Positions 49,482 to 59,950 of a stretch of 64,000 nucleotides of DNA are shown here, in pieces. The position numbers and the translations under genes were made by a program. The notes beneath the pieces are model-generated. The model ran no database searches and had not been told where the DNA came from. It saw only the letters and a list, made by a program, of their open reading frames with translations. Source of the stretch: Pseudidiomarina tainanensis (lineage in GTDB: Bacteria; Pseudomonadota; Gammaproteobacteria; Enterobacterales; Alteromonadaceae); NCBI RefSeq assembly GCF_004214835.1, contig NZ_PIQJ01000001.1, forward strand, positions 1,674,001 through 1,738,000. Direction: 5' to 3'. The first letter of the stretch is position 1; the number at the start of each line of letters is the position of its first letter.

Positions 49482-50932
49482 TAACGCCCCTCCAAAATTT
49501 GAGTATCAGCTAAGCGCGGACCTGATGTCGTGTCATTAGCACTCAACCATGCCAATGTTAGTGCATCCAGTTGACCCGTGACTTTCACACCAGCTTGCTG
49601 CTGCACATGTCGAATTTGCGCGGTGACTTCCTCGCGTCGATCAGCACCATGCTTGAGTAACTGCTGCGCCAGCCATTGTTGATACACGGACTGTTCCTCT
49701 TCAGCATCACCGTCGAAATAGCCTGGCGGCTGCGCAATCACAATCACGAACTCACCTGTCCAATCACTATTTGGTGTAGCGGCTTTATCGTTTACCAACT
49801 GATACGCGCCATCTTGTAACGTCAACAGCGCTGGGATTTCCGGGATAAGAATTTGATCGAGACGCGCACTCCCGCCTAGGCAAAGTAATTCAAACGACTG
49901 GATCCATTCACAAAAAGCTTGTTGCTGCGGTGGATTCGGAAGTCTCCAAGCCTGTGCCAACAACTCAATTCCCGATTTATTCGTCGGCGTCGACACAGCC
50001 ATTGATTGTGGCGTTTCAACCTGGCGCCAATACCAGTTTCCTAATCCAGTTAATCCCGCAATCACAACACAAGCCGCTAATAACTGTAGCCAACCGAACT
50101 GACCACGAGCTCTATGCTGCGGTACTGGACCGTCTAATTCGTTCGTGGCAATTTGAATATGACGCACCGATACTACCGGCAGTTGCTCGTTATAAGCCGC
50201 AAGCAAAGCGCGGTCACAAAGTAAGTTTAATCGACGCGGAATGCCTTCACTTGCCTGATGGACTTTTTTAATAGCTTTCTTGTCAAATAATCCGCGCTGC
50301 GCGCCGGCTACCTGTAACCGATAATTAATGTAGCGTTCAGAATCAGCCAATTGCAGCGGTAACAGGTGATAACGAGCCGTTATACGCTGCGCTAGCTGAC
50401 GTAATTCGCGCCGGCGCAATAAATCTTGTAATTCCGGTTGACCAATTAGTATAACCCGCAGCAATTTGTGCTGATTCGTTTCTAAATTCGTCAGTAGCCT
50501 TAGTTGCTCAAGTACCTGTGGTTGCAAATGCTGCGCTTCATCAATTAACACCACACACTGTTGATTTTGCGCATGAGCCTCGAGTAAAAATTGGCTGAGT
50601 TTATCGGTTAGTTGCTTCGCTGTTACCTGGCTTTTGTTGTACTCAATACCAAACTCATCGCAAAGCGTTGCCAGCAATTCATCTGAGTTCAACATTGGGT
50701 TTAAGATGAATGCGGTACGGGTTTGCTCCGGAAGTTGTTCTAATAGTGCACGCGAAACGGTCGTTTTCCCGGTGCCGACTTCGCCGGTCAGTAAGATAAA
50801 ACCGCCGCTACCTTGCAAACCATAACTGAGATGTGCGAGCGCTTCTTGATGGCGCTCACTGAGATATAAGAATTGTGGATCGGGTGCAATTGAGAATGGC
50901 TCGGTGTGCAATCCAAAATAATTGAGATACAT
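49481..50932 (-). CDS. exeA: ExeA/GspA-type ATPase with peptidoglycan-binding end
   Basis: AAA+ ATPase anchored in the inner membrane that uses ATP hydrolysis and peptidoglycan binding to help secretin assembly. MYLNYFGLHTEPFSIAPDP is the family N-terminus; Walker A GEVGTGKTT at 50-58, Walker B CVVLIDEAQ, then a span at about 280-300 and a C-terminal peptidoglycan-binding-1 domain ending VTGQLDALTLAWL. The 483 residues are a little below the 547 of Aeromonas ExeA. Forms an operon with gspB. Confidence 0.9.
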   Translation of the reverse strand: MYLNYFGLHTEPFSIAPDPQFLYLSERHQEALAHLSYGLQGSGGFILLTGEVGTGKTTVSRALLEQLPEQTRTAFILNPMLNSDELLATLCDEFGIEYNKSQVTAKQLTDKLSQFLLEAHAQNQQCVVLIDEAQHLQPQVLEQLRLLTNLETNQHKLLRVILIGQPELQDLLRRRELRQLAQRITARYHLLPLQLADSERYINYRLQVAGAQRGLFDKKAIKKVHQASEGIPRRLNLLCDRALLAAYNEQLPVVSVRHIQIATNELDGPVPQHRARGQFGWLQLLAACVVIAGLTGLGNWYWRQVETPQSMAVSTPTNKSGIELLAQAWRLPNPPQQQAFCEWIQSFELLCLGGSARLDQILIPEIPALLTLQDGAYQLVNDKAATPNSDWTGEFVIVIAQPPGYFDGDAEEEQSVYQQWLAQQLLKHGADRREEVTAQIRHVQQQAGVKVTGQLDALTLAWLSANDTTSGPRLADTQILEGR

Positions 50933-51036
50933 GGCAACTTCGCTGCATTAATAGTTATAGTATGAAACAGTGTAACGACTCGCTTGCATCAGAGCTAGTG
51001 ATTCGCGATGATCATTAAAAAGCAAAAGGAGCAAAT

Positions 51037-52149
51037 GTGGAAGTTTATCTCGTCGGTGGCGCAGTGCGTGATCAACTCTTAGGTAAGTTCGTTCATGAAC
51101 GCGACTACGTGGTAGTAGGCGCGCGCCCAGAAGATATGCTTGCGCAAGGTTTCCGCCAAGTCGGCAAAGACTTTCCGGTATTTTTGCACCCGCAAACTGG
51201 CGAAGAATATGCTCTTGCCCGCACCGAACGTAAATCTGGAGCAGGCTACACTGGCTTTACAATTTATGCCGCCCCCGACGTTACCTTAGAGGATGATTTA
51301 ATCCGTCGCGATTTAACTATTAATGCTATTGCACAATCTGCAGATGGCAAGCTCATTGACCCCTATGGTGGCGTTAATGATCTCAAAGCTAAAACACTAC
51401 GCCATGTGTCTTCAGCTTTTGCGGAAGATCCGCTAAGAATATTACGTGTCGCCCGCTTCGCTGCTCGCTTTGCAAGCGATGGCTTTACCGTTGCTTCTGA
51501 TACATTACAACTGATGCGCAAAATCAGTCATAGTGGGGAGCTCAAAACACTCGCGGCGGAACGCGTTTGGCGGGAAACTGAAAAAGCTATGGCGACGGGT
51601 TCGCCGCACGTTTTTTGGCAGGTATTACAACAAAGTGAGGCATTTGAGCCTTGGTATCACGAGTTAAAATCCAACATTAATATTAACCAGCTCAAATCTT
51701 ACATAGCCGAAGTGGAAACAGCTGCTACTCCCTCATTAGCTTGGGCACTCAGTTGTTACTCATTGTCAGTTACTGAACTTGCCAAGCTCCACGAACGACT
51801 AAAAGTTCCTAATAACTATGCCGATATTGCGATGGCGGCTCGAAAACTGAACTGGAAAAAGACAGAAAAAGTCGACGCGTCATGGGCATTTCATGCCATT
51901 AGTAAGGTTGACGGCTGGCGACGCCCAAACATTGTCCATGAGTTGCTTTTTATATGGCAAGCGCTCGGTATGGTGCAGGCTGATATTGAGCGAGTGCAAC
52001 GAGCATTCGCACAAGCGCAGCAGGTTAAGGCTGGTGATGTGATTGCTACTGCTCAACAAAATGGTAATGAACTCAAAGGCCCCGCCATTGGCGAGGCAGT
52101 AAGCGCAGCACGGTTAACCGCAATGCGCCATTGCTGGTCGCAAACTTAA
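51037..52149 (+). CDS. cca: CCA-adding tRNA nucleotidyltransferase
   Basis: Adds or repairs the 3' CCA of tRNAs. GTG start with AAAGGAG upstream, as is common for cca. GGAVRD (7-12), [14 protein letters not shown] and [16 protein letters not shown] are class II motifs. Two oddities: the metal-binding pair is Glu21-Arg-Asp23 instead of Asp-x-Asp (also found in some other gammaproteobacteria), and the C-terminal region of about 170 residues shows no HD phosphohydrolase motif, unlike the 412-residue E. coli enzyme. Length 370 residues. Confidence 0.94.
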   Translation: MEVYLVGGAVRDQLLGKFVHERDYVVVGARPEDMLAQGFRQVGKDFPVFLHPQTGEEYALARTERKSGAGYTGFTIYAAPDVTLEDDLIRRDLTINAIAQSADGKLIDPYGGVNDLKAKTLRHVSSAFAEDPLRILRVARFAARFASDGFTVASDTLQLMRKISHSGELKTLAAERVWRETEKAMATGSPHVFWQVLQQSEAFEPWYHELKSNININQLKSYIAEVETAATPSLAWALSCYSLSVTELAKLHERLKVPNNYADIAMAARKLNWKKTEKVDASWAFHAISKVDGWRRPNIVHELLFIWQALGMVQADIERVQRAFAQAQQVKAGDVIATAQQNGNELKGPAIGEAVSAARLTAMRHCWSQT

Positions 52150-52159
52150 TAACCTAACT

Positions 52160-52954
52160 CTAAATAAAGAAAGCGAATAACACAGCGCCAAGTGCTAATC
52201 GATAGATGACGAAAGGTAGCATGCCCATGCGGCTAATCACCTGCAAAAACACGTGAATACAAACATAAGCTGCAATAAAAGATGCGACAACACCAAGGAA
52301 AATTGCTGACCATGCAACCGCTTCTGGTTGTTGCACTAATTTCATGCCTTGATAACCACCGGCCATAATAATAATCGGAATGGACAGCAGGAAACTAAAC
52401 CGCGCTGCGTCGGTTTTTGTCAAGCCCAGCATCATGCCTGCAGTCATGGTGATGCCTGAACGCGAGGTACCTGGAATCAGCGCGAGTGCTTGCGCGGCGC
52501 CAATAATCAATACTTGTTTTAACGACAATTGTTCAATAGTTTGCTGCTGTGACGCACGCACATCGGCGTACCAAAGCAATAACCCAAATGCGACAGTGCT
52601 GGTTGCAATAACCAACGCCGACCGCGCAAAATTTTCGATTAAATCATTGCCCAGCAAGCCGGCTAGTCCGGCGGGGATAGTTCCCCAGATAATCAACCAA
52701 GCGAGACGACTATGCGCATTATGTTGTCCACGCAAACTCCCAAACCAGTTGACCAATAGCTGCCCTACTTCTTGACGGAAATACAACATGACCGCTAATA
52801 AGGTACCTACGTGCACTGCAACATCAAAAGCTAACCCTTGATCTTCCCAACCAAATAACTGCGAAGGCAAAATAAGATGTGCCGAGCTAGATATCGGTAG
52901 AAACTCGGTAAACCCTTGAATTAAAGCAAGAATGATAGCTTCCCAAATGCTCAC
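52160..52954 (-). CDS. uppP: Undecaprenyl-diphosphate phosphatase
   Basis: BacA/UppP integral membrane phosphatase recycling the lipid carrier for peptidoglycan and O-antigen synthesis; overexpression gives bacitracin resistance. The 264 residues have about eight spans. Catalytic motifs: [17 protein letters not shown] (residues about 14-30) and [10 protein letters not shown] (about 160-170). Convergent with cca and 15 nt after folK. Confidence 0.96.
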   Translation of the reverse strand: MSIWEAIILALIQGFTEFLPISSSAHLILPSQLFGWEDQGLAFDVAVHVGTLLAVMLYFRQEVGQLLVNWFGSLRGQHNAHSRLAWLIIWGTIPAGLAGLLGNDLIENFARSALVIATSTVAFGLLLWYADVRASQQQTIEQLSLKQVLIIGAAQALALIPGTSRSGITMTAGMMLGLTKTDAARFSFLLSIPIIIMAGGYQGMKLVQQPEAVAWSAIFLGVVASFIAAYVCIHVFLQVISRMGMLPFVIYRLALGAVLFAFFI

Positions 52955-52969
52955 AGTACAAACGTCCTT

Positions 52970-53500
52970 CTAATGTGAATGGTCAATAATAAGGTAAGGT
53001 AGCGGTTCAAACGCTAAGGATATCGGCTCTAGTTTTTGTTCACCAGAATAATTTGACCAATGTTCGGTAAATGTTTTATTGGTAATCGGATGACGCACGT
53101 CCGGGCTCAATTCAGCTAGCGGCCATAACACAAACGCGTTGGTTAAAATTTCGGCGCGTGGCAATTGCACTGGTGCAGCGCTAACCACAGTATCGTACAT
53201 CAGCATGTCAATATCGAGGGTGCGGGGACTAAATCGGGTTGCACTACCATCATGGCCATGAGCTTTCTCTATGGTCTTACAGATTGTCTGAATTTCATTA
53301 ATCGAAAGGTCGGTCTCTACACAGGCAACCAGATTATAAAAACGACTACCTGTAAAACCTACAGAATCGCTTTCAAATACCCGTGATACGAACAGCGGCC
53401 GCTGCTCACTTGCAAAAGTGTCATGCAACGCACAAATGCCCGCTTTAATAAAATGCTCGCGGTCACGATTACTGCCGATACCAAACCAAACCCAACTCAC
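52970..53500 (-). CDS. folK: Dihydropteridine pyrophosphokinase (HPPK)
   Basis: Transfers pyrophosphate from ATP to 6-hydroxymethyl-dihydropterin in folate synthesis. The 176 residues keep the signature RTLDIDMLMYD and FNLVACVETDLS-like core (here FYNLVACVETDLS). GSNRDRE at the N-terminus is typical. It overlaps folB by 4 nt, so the two folate steps are encoded in tandem. Confidence 0.92.
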   Translation of the reverse strand: MSWVWFGIGSNRDREHFIKAGICALHDTFASEQRPLFVSRVFESDSVGFTGSRFYNLVACVETDLSINEIQTICKTIEKAHGHDGSATRFSPRTLDIDMLMYDTVVSAAPVQLPRAEILTNAFVLWPLAELSPDVRHPITNKTFTEHWSNYSGEQKLEPISLAFEPLPYLIIDHSH

Positions 53501-53850
53501 TGCGCTAGCCTGATAATTTCAACAGCTGTTTGACGAGCGGCGGCAACTGCCTGGGGTTTGCTCACTTTTACTCGAACACGTGGCGCATGAAACTTTTCAA
53601 GCACCAAGGTCGCTATTTCTTCGGCGACGGTTTCGATAAGAGCACGCGGACGCGCCTGAATTAGCTGAATAATGGCTTGGCTCAAGGCATCATAATCTAA
53701 TGCATCTTGAAGTTGCTCTGACAAAGCTGCTTTACGATTGTCCCAATCCATTTCCAAATCTAATATTAATGGTTGTGTTTGCTCGTGTTCCCAATCGTAG
53801 ACGCCAATAAATGCATCGACGACTAAGCCCTCAATAAAAACTTTATCCAT
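53497..53850 (-). CDS. folB: Dihydroneopterin aldolase
   Basis: Cleaves dihydroneopterin to 6-hydroxymethyl-dihydropterin and glycolaldehyde, just upstream of FolK in the folate pathway. The 117 residues include the N-terminal VFIEGLVVDAFIGVYDWE, with the active-site Glu, and RALIETVAEEIA. The start has no competing in-frame ATG. It is divergent from plsY. Confidence 0.94.
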   Translation of the reverse strand: MDKVFIEGLVVDAFIGVYDWEHEQTQPLILDLEMDWDNRKAALSEQLQDALDYDALSQAIIQLIQARPRALIETVAEEIATLVLEKFHAPRVRVKVSKPQAVAAARQTAVEIIRLAQ

Positions 53851-53971
53851 GGAAGAGTCCGTATCAATAGAAATTCAACGCTAAAGCACTTATGCTATGG
53901 GTTTGCATAGTAACGGAAAGCGAACCAGAAGCAAACGGCAAAACTCTGTCGTCAACTTAAGTGAGTCAGCT

Positions 53972-54562
53972 ATGGGTGCCCTGATAATATTAGCGATTAT
54001 TTCAGCCTATTTGTTCGGCTCTATTAGCAGTGCTGTTCTGATTTGTCGCTTATTCGGTTTACCCGATCCCCGCACGTCTGGTTCCAACAATCCCGGTGCT
54101 ACCAATGTTTATCGCTTAGGTGGGAAACTTCCAGCAGCGTTAACATTATGGTTTGATGTTCTAAAAGGTATGATTCCGGTATGGGGCTCATATTTTCTTG
54201 GAATAGAGCCCTTCTACCTCGGAATCATCGCTGTTGCAGCCTGTCTTGGGCATATTTTTCCACTTTACTTCCATTTTCGCGGCGGTAAAGCAGTAGCAAC
54301 AGCGCTGGGCGCAATGTTTCCAGTTGCATGGGAAATGGCATTGCTGTTGATTGCGACTTGGCTGGTGGTATTTAGAATCAGTCGAGTGTCATCAATGGCG
54401 GCACTAGTAACGGTAAGTTTGGCACCGTTTTATGCGTTTTGGATAAAACCTCAGTATACAGTTCCAGTCATCATGATTTCGGTGTTAATCATGTGGCGTC
54501 ACCAATCGAATATTGTTCGTTTACGCAGCGGCCAAGAACAACGAACTCGCCGAAACGATTAA
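53972..54562 (+). CDS. plsY: Glycerol-3-phosphate acyltransferase PlsY
   Basis: Uses acyl-phosphate to acylate glycerol-3-phosphate, first step of phospholipid synthesis. Five predicted spans; conserved motifs [12 protein letters not shown] and [13 protein letters not shown] are intact. I chose ATG 53972 ([17 protein letters not shown]), giving 196 residues like the family; an ATG at 53897 would add a charged 25-residue extension. The Shine-Dalgarno is weak. Convergent with tsaD, 4 nt between the stops. Confidence 0.93.
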   Translation: MGALIILAIISAYLFGSISSAVLICRLFGLPDPRTSGSNNPGATNVYRLGGKLPAALTLWFDVLKGMIPVWGSYFLGIEPFYLGIIAVAACLGHIFPLYFHFRGGKAVATALGAMFPVAWEMALLLIATWLVVFRISRVSSMAALVTVSLAPFYAFWIKPQYTVPVIMISVLIMWRHQSNIVRLRSGQEQRTRRND

Positions 54563-54566
54563 TCGA

Positions 54567-55589
54567 TTACGAGCCACTCGGTTCCGAGAGTTCTGCCAGT
54601 GGCCAGCGAGGGAAAGTTTTCACAGCAATATCAGTTCGCTCGCCAGCTAATAAGCGTTGCGCGCCAGCAAATGCGATCATGGCGCCATTATCAGTACAAA
54701 ATTCTGGGCGTGGAAAGAATACTTGGCCGCCAATACGATCGGCAAATTCAGCTAGCTGCTCGCGTAAATGTTTATTCGCACTCACCCCTCCAGCAACCAC
54801 CAACCTTTTTAAGCCAGTCTGTTCCAAAGCACGACGACATTTAATCACTAAAGTATCAACAACAGCATCCTGAAATGCGCGCGCCACATCGGCAAGTTGT
54901 TGCGGTGAACCGTCGGTAGCGGCAATCGTATTTGCTGCAAAAGTTTTTAAACCGCTGAAAGAAAAATCTAACCCAGGGCGGTCGGTCATTGGACGCGGGA
55001 ACTTGTACTTGTTTGGCAAACCTTGCTCGGCCATTTTAGCAAGTCGCGGTCCGCCTGGGTAATCAAGTCCCATCAATTTCGCAGTTTTATCGAAAGCTTC
55101 GCCAGCGGCATCATCAACAGACTCGCCCAACAAGGTGTATTTACCGATGCCATCAACCTGCACGAGTTGTGTATGTCCACCCGAGACTAACAAAGCGACA
55201 AACGGAAATGCCGGCGGGTTATCCTCTAACATCGGTGCGAGCAAATGTCCTTCCATGTGGTGAACCGCGATTGCTGGAATATTCCAACCGAATGCCAGAC
55301 TACGGCCAATACATGAGCCGACTAACAAAGCACCGACAAGCCCTGGTCCTGCGGTATAAGCAACACCATCAATATCATCAGCTGATAAATTTGCGTCAGT
55401 GAGCGCTTTTTGAATTAGCGGAAGCGTTTTGCGGACATGGTCGCGTGACGCCAATTCTGGCACCACGCCACCGTAATCAGCGTGTAGTTTAACCTGCGAA
55501 TATAACTGGTGTGCTAATAAACCTTGGTCGGTATCATAGATTGCAATACCGGTTTCATCACAGGACGTTTCTATTCCAAGCACACGCAT
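54567..55589 (-). CDS. tsaD: tRNA threonylcarbamoyltransferase subunit TsaD
   Basis: Transfers the threonylcarbamoyl group to A37 of ANN-decoding tRNAs together with TsaB and TsaE. The metal motif HMEGH lies at about 110-115 ([13 protein letters not shown]). [14 protein letters not shown] is the family N-terminus. I chose ATG 55589 with GAGG 6 nt upstream; the longer frame from 55649 would run back nearly to the pilU stop and has no family support. Length 340 residues. Confidence 0.96.
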   Translation of the reverse strand: MRVLGIETSCDETGIAIYDTDQGLLAHQLYSQVKLHADYGGVVPELASRDHVRKTLPLIQKALTDANLSADDIDGVAYTAGPGLVGALLVGSCIGRSLAFGWNIPAIAVHHMEGHLLAPMLEDNPPAFPFVALLVSGGHTQLVQVDGIGKYTLLGESVDDAAGEAFDKTAKLMGLDYPGGPRLAKMAEQGLPNKYKFPRPMTDRPGLDFSFSGLKTFAANTIAATDGSPQQLADVARAFQDAVVDTLVIKCRRALEQTGLKRLVVAGGVSANKHLREQLAEFADRIGGQVFFPRPEFCTDNGAMIAFAGAQRLLAGERTDIAVKTFPRWPLAELSEPSGS

Positions 55590-55651
55590 GTTAAGCCTCA
55601 AAAATCTGGTGTAAAAAGCGGCGCACAGTTTACCCCAGATTTTCGTCAAAG

Positions 55652-56767
55652 TCAGTCGAGATCGACCGTTGCTCCTTGCAACGCGCTATCATCGTCGCTG
55701 GCATTACTATCGCCACTTAGTTTTATACGCAAACGTAGATCATTCGGCGCATCGGCATGACGTAATGCTTCGTCATAACTGATGCGGCCAGCTTTGTAGA
55801 GATCAAACAACGCTTGGTCAAAAGTTTGCATGCCGAGTTCGCGTGATTTCGCCATAATTTCTTTAATTTCACCCATATCGTTGGTTGCGATTTTTTCTGC
55901 AACAATTGGGCTATTGAGTAAAATTTCGATTGCCGCAACTCGGCCACCATCAATGGTCGGAATAAGCTGTTGCGCCACAATGCCACGCAAGTTCAACGAA
56001 AGATCGAACATCAATTTACCAATTTTCTCTTTCGGAACCATGTGCATGATTCGTTCAATGGCTTGGTTGGCGTTATTGGCGTGCAATGTGGCGACACACA
56101 AGTGACCCGTTTCAGCGAAAGTAAGTGCGTACTCCATTGTTTCTTGCGAACGAATCTCACCCACAAGAATCACGTCTGGCGCTTGCCGTAATGAGCTTTT
56201 TAAAGCCGCTTCAAACGATTCGGTATCGCTACCCACCTCGCGCTGCGTCACCATTGACTTGGCATGTTCATGAACAAATTCAACCGGGTCTTCAATCGTT
56301 AAAATGTGACCTTTGGAGTTTTGATTGCGATACCCTATCAATGCTGCCAACGTGGTTGATTTACCGGTGCCAGTGCCACCAACAACCAACATCAAGCCGC
56401 GCTTGTTCATGATTAACTTCGTCAATACTTCTGGTAATTTAAGCTCTTCAACCGTCGGAATTTCAGTGACGATTCGACGCACGACCATGCCAGCACGTTG
56501 ACGCTGCCAAAACGCGCTGACTCGGAAACGCCCAATTCCCTCTCTAAAAATCGCAAAATTTGACTCTTTCTCATCCATGAATTCTTTCAGATGTTTATCG
56601 CCAAGAGCTTCTTTTACAATTGCTAAAGCCGCGTTATCACTGAGTTTTTGTTCAGTTAATGGGGTTAATTCACCATTAATTTTTGCACTCGGTGGCAAGC
56701 CCGCTGAAATAAATAGATCCGAGCTATTTCGCTCCACCATTATTTTTAATAATTTATCTAAAACCAT
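55652..56767 (-). CDS. pilU: Type IV pilus twitching ATPase PilU
   Basis: PilT-like secretion ATPase that assists pilus retraction. It has 371 residues. Walker [10 protein letters not shown] at 130-138, the Asp box and the PilT-type AIRNLIRE-equivalent here replaced by the PilU-like [11 protein letters not shown]. The C-terminus is an acidic tail ([10 protein letters not shown]). It lies directly after pilT (2 nt between the genes), as in Pseudomonas and relatives. Confidence 0.92.
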   Translation of the reverse strand: MVLDKLLKIMVERNSSDLFISAGLPPSAKINGELTPLTEQKLSDNAALAIVKEALGDKHLKEFMDEKESNFAIFREGIGRFRVSAFWQRQRAGMVVRRIVTEIPTVEELKLPEVLTKLIMNKRGLMLVVGGTGTGKSTTLAALIGYRNQNSKGHILTIEDPVEFVHEHAKSMVTQREVGSDTESFEAALKSSLRQAPDVILVGEIRSQETMEYALTFAETGHLCVATLHANNANQAIERIMHMVPKEKIGKLMFDLSLNLRGIVAQQLIPTIDGGRVAAIEILLNSPIVAEKIATNDMGEIKEIMAKSRELGMQTFDQALFDLYKAGRISYDEALRHADAPNDLRLRIKLSGDSNASDDDSALQGATVDLD

Positions 56768-56769
56768 GG

Positions 56770-57804
56770 TTAGAAAGAGTCCTTATTCGCGGCTTTTGCT
56801 TTTGCGTCAGCACGAGAAACGAGGCCTTGGTTCAGCAGGTTCTGCAAGCATTGATCGAGTGTTTGCATCCCATGCGCTGCACCGGTTTGAATCGATGAAT
56901 ACATTTGTGCGATCTTATCTTCGCGAATCAAGTTTTTAATCGCAGAGGTCGCAATCATAATTTCGTGCGCGGCGACACGGCCACCGCCAACTTTTTTCAA
57001 TAGTGTTTGCGAAATGACGGCACGCAGTGACTCTGAAAGCATCGAGCGAATCATCGGCTTCTCATCGCCGGGAAATACGTCAACAATACGGTCAATAGTT
57101 TTTGGTGCAGACGTGGTATGGAGCGTACCAAATACTAAGTGACCCGTTTCCGCGGCGGTCATCGCCAGTCGAATGGTTTCAAGGTCACGCATCTCACCCA
57201 CGAGGATGACGTCAGGGTCTTCACGCAATGCTGAGCGCAATGCATTATTAAAACTATGGGTGTCACGATGCACTTCACGTTGGTTGATCAGGCTACGCTT
57301 GTTCTTGTGCACAAATTCGATTGGATCTTCAATGGTCAGAATATGATGATATTTACTTTCATTGATGTAATCGATCATCGCCGCTAACGTGGTTGATTTA
57401 CCTGAACCGGTCGGCCCGGTGACCAACACCAAACCACGCGGGTTGTCTGAAATAGTTTTGAAAATTTCTGGAGCGCCCAGTTGCTCTAGTGTGAGTACTT
57501 CACTCGGGATAGTCCGAAATACAGCGCCAGCACCACGGTTCTGCACAAAGGCGTTAACCCGGAAGCGCGCTAAGTCAGGAACTTCAAATGAAAAATCGCA
57601 TTCTAAGTTTTGTTCGTATTCTTTACGCTGGCGATCATTCATGATGTCGTAAACCAGCTCCTGCACCTGCTTATGGCTAAGCGCAGGGATATTTATTTTA
57701 CGAACGTCACCGTCTACCCGTATCATAGGAGGCGAATCAGCTGATAAATGTAAGTCTGACGATTTATGTTTAACAGCGAAACTGAGTAACTCAGTGATAT
57801 CCAT
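56770..57804 (-). CDS. pilT: Type IV pilus retraction ATPase PilT
   Basis: Hexameric ATPase that depolymerises type IV pili, driving twitching motility and DNA uptake. The 344 residues carry Walker A GPTGSGKST at 130-138, [19 protein letters not shown], and the C-terminal retraction motif AIRNLIRE, here AIKNLIRE. Other pilus genes are not in the window. It is divergent from yggS, 34 nt between the starts. Confidence 0.95.
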   Translation of the reverse strand: MDITELLSFAVKHKSSDLHLSADSPPMIRVDGDVRKINIPALSHKQVQELVYDIMNDRQRKEYEQNLECDFSFEVPDLARFRVNAFVQNRGAGAVFRTIPSEVLTLEQLGAPEIFKTISDNPRGLVLVTGPTGSGKSTTLAAMIDYINESKYHHILTIEDPIEFVHKNKRSLINQREVHRDTHSFNNALRSALREDPDVILVGEMRDLETIRLAMTAAETGHLVFGTLHTTSAPKTIDRIVDVFPGDEKPMIRSMLSESLRAVISQTLLKKVGGGRVAAHEIMIATSAIKNLIREDKIAQMYSSIQTGAAHGMQTLDQCLQNLLNQGLVSRADAKAKAANKDSF

Positions 57805-57838
57805 ATAACAGCCTCTTGTAAGTGAGTTTTAGCAATTG

Positions 57839-58552
57839 ATGAATAGCATAGCTGAACGCATAAAAGAAGTCCGTAATGAAATTGCTCGCGTTTGTGAGCA
57901 GCATGAAATCGTGCCAAATCGGGTAAAATTAATTGCGGTAAGTAAAACTAAACCCGCATCAGATATCGTCTCGGCCTATGCCGCCGGCCACCACGACTTC
58001 GGCGAAAACTATGTACAAGAGGCAATTGCAAAGATTATGCAATTGTCGGAATACGACATTACCTGGCATTTTATTGGTCCTATTCAGTCTAATAAGACAC
58101 GTGATATCGCTGAGAATTTCGCATGGGTTCATAGCGTCGATCGCGTCAAAATTGCTCGCCGCTTAGCGGAGCAACGACCCGCACATTTACCACCGTTAAA
58201 TGTACTTATTCAGGTGAATATCGATGATGAGCAATCAAAAGCTGGTGTAGCGCCCTCCGAAATCAATGAGCTTGCAGCGACTATTAGCAATTTCCCACAA
58301 TTACAATTGCGCGGATTAATGACAATACCTGCCGCGCAATCGAATCCAAGTGACTCCGGAGCAAGCTTTGCCGCAATGCAGCGGTTGTTTTTAGACTTAC
58401 AGTCCCAATATAAACAAGTGGATACCTTATCAATGGGCATGAGCGGTGACTGGCCATACGCTATCGCAGCGGGAGCCACTATGATTCGAATTGGCACCGC
58501 AATATTTGGCGCTCGTGCCCAAACACCCAAAAATACAGGAGACCTTGCATGA
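57839..58552 (+). CDS. yggS: PLP homeostasis protein YggS (PLPBP)
   Basis: Pyridoxal-5'-phosphate-binding protein that buffers free PLP and affects amino-acid pools. The PLP lysine lies in KLIAVSKTKPASD (about residue 36). LSMGMSGDWPYAIAAGATMIRIGTAIFG marks the phosphate-binding end. I chose ATG 57839 rather than TTG 57836. Length 238 residues. Its stop overlaps the proC start by 4 nt. Confidence 0.95.
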   Translation: MNSIAERIKEVRNEIARVCEQHEIVPNRVKLIAVSKTKPASDIVSAYAAGHHDFGENYVQEAIAKIMQLSEYDITWHFIGPIQSNKTRDIAENFAWVHSVDRVKIARRLAEQRPAHLPPLNVLIQVNIDDEQSKAGVAPSEINELAATISNFPQLQLRGLMTIPAAQSNPSDSGASFAAMQRLFLDLQSQYKQVDTLSMGMSGDWPYAIAAGATMIRIGTAIFGARAQTPKNTGDLA

Positions 58553-59376
58553 CAACTTCGCCTCGTAAAATCGCCTTTATCGGCGCCGGGAATATGACTC
58601 AAAGTATTGTCGGAGGCATGGTCAAAAGTGGCTACCCAAGTGATCACATTTATGTCAGCAATCCGAGTCCAGAAAAACTCGACAAGCTAAAAACCACCTT
58701 GCAAGTACATACTAGCCAAGACAACCAAGTCGTCGCTGAAGCTGCAGATGTGATTGTGCTGTCAGTCAAGCCTCAGCTCATGGCGGATGTTTGTGCCACC
58801 CTGAAGCAACAAGTTGCAAATCTAGACAAAAAGTTAATCGTCACTATCGCTGCCGGTATTCGAATCGAAAAATATCGTCAATATTTAGGCGAAAACATTC
58901 GTATGATTCGGGTGATGCCGAATACACCATCGCTCGTGGGCAAAGGTATGTCAGGCCTCGTTGCGGATGACCGTGTATCCGAAGCTGACAAAGCATTTAT
59001 AACCGACGCTTTTGATGGTGTTGGCGCCACTCTGTGGGTCGCTGACGAAGATGAATTAGATATTCTCGGTGCGGTTGCAGGCAGCGGTCCTGCATACTTT
59101 TTCGAGTTTATGGCGAGTTTACAGAAAGCAGCAACAGCGCTCGGATTCGACCGTGACAAAGCACGTCAAATGGTGCAACAAACCGCATTGGGTGCAGCTG
59201 AAATGGCTATCGCCAGCAAGTTAGAGCTCGAAGAGTTACGTAAACAGGTGACCAGTAAGGGTGGTTCAACTGCGAAAGGCATTGAAGTTTATCAAGCCGC
59301 AGATATTGATGACATTTCGGGACAAGCCGTAAAGGCAGCAGTGCAACGTAACCAAGAAATGGCTAAACTGTTTTAA
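58549..59376 (+). CDS. proC: Pyrroline-5-carboxylate reductase
   Basis: Last step of proline synthesis, reducing P5C with NADPH. The Rossmann motif is FIGAGNMTQSIVGG at about 10-23; VMPNTPSLVGKGMSGL and AVAGSGPAYFFEFMASL are conserved; the C-terminal VTSKGGSTAKGIEV helps form the active site. Length 275 residues. Operon yggS-proC-yggT-DUF4426. Confidence 0.96.
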   Translation: MTTSPRKIAFIGAGNMTQSIVGGMVKSGYPSDHIYVSNPSPEKLDKLKTTLQVHTSQDNQVVAEAADVIVLSVKPQLMADVCATLKQQVANLDKKLIVTIAAGIRIEKYRQYLGENIRMIRVMPNTPSLVGKGMSGLVADDRVSEADKAFITDAFDGVGATLWVADEDELDILGAVAGSGPAYFFEFMASLQKAATALGFDRDKARQMVQQTALGAAEMAIASKLELEELRKQVTSKGGSTAKGIEVYQAADIDDISGQAVKAAVQRNQEMAKLF

Positions 59377-59398
59377 TTCATTTATCTAGAGAAGCTTT

Positions 59399-59950
59399 AT
59401 GAACGCATTACGCTTTTTGGTTGAGATTGTCTTTGATTTATTCCTAATCGTTGTGTTGCTCCGCATTTGGATGCAGGCTGCACGGGCTGATTACTTTAAC
59501 CCAATGAGTCAGTTTGTCGTGAAAGTAACAAACCCGATTGTAAAACCGTTGCGGAGCTTTTTACCAATGGTCGGCCAGTGGGATATTGCGACGATGGTTC
59601 TGGCCTATCTGGTTGGTATTGGTAAAATCCTTATCCTTTCCAACATCGCCGCCGGTATGACACCAATGTTCAGCGACACCTTGCTGATGGGGTTAGCCGT
59701 TGTGCTATTTCAGTTTCTGTCATTGCTCTTTTGGTTAGTTATCATTATGGCAATTATGAGCTGGTTTAACCGCGGTTATAATCCGATGATGGCAATGATT
59801 GAGCAATTAACCCAACCATTCTTGGCACCGATTCGTCGCATTATTCCGCCCATTGGCGGCCTTGACTTATCCGTACTAGTATTGATTGTTGCGATTCAAT
59901 TTATCCGCATATTGTTGGGTAATCTGTTTGGTTTAGGAATGGGATTATGA
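59399..59950 (+). CDS. yggT: YggT family membrane protein
   Basis: Inner-membrane protein with two YggT repeats, 183 residues; each repeat has two spans and the motif around FNPMSQFVVKVTNPIVKPLRSFLP and YNPMMAMIEQLTQPFLAPIRRIIP. Role not firmly known; homologues are linked to cell division and osmotic stress. Follows proC by 22 nt and overlaps the next gene by 4 nt. Confidence 0.93.
   Translation: MNALRFLVEIVFDLFLIVVLLRIWMQAARADYFNPMSQFVVKVTNPIVKPLRSFLPMVGQWDIATMVLAYLVGIGKILILSNIAAGMTPMFSDTLLMGLAVVLFQFLSLLFWLVIIMAIMSWFNRGYNPMMAMIEQLTQPFLAPIRRIIPPIGGLDLSVLVLIVAIQFIRILLGNLFGLGMGL

Noticed and set aside
52380-52775. 131-residue open frame antisense to uppP
   Set aside because: It is the mirror of the well-supported uppP gene. 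Its cysteine-rich composition reflects the reverse complement of membrane-segment codons.
55589-55649. N-terminal extension of tsaD
   Set aside because: The longer frame adds 20 residues with no counterpart in the family. The ATG at 55589 has a proper Shine-Dalgarno and the conserved [14 protein letters not shown] start.
58210-58647. 145-residue minus-strand frame across yggS and proC
   Set aside because: It overlaps the junction of two firmly identified genes, with no start signal of its own.
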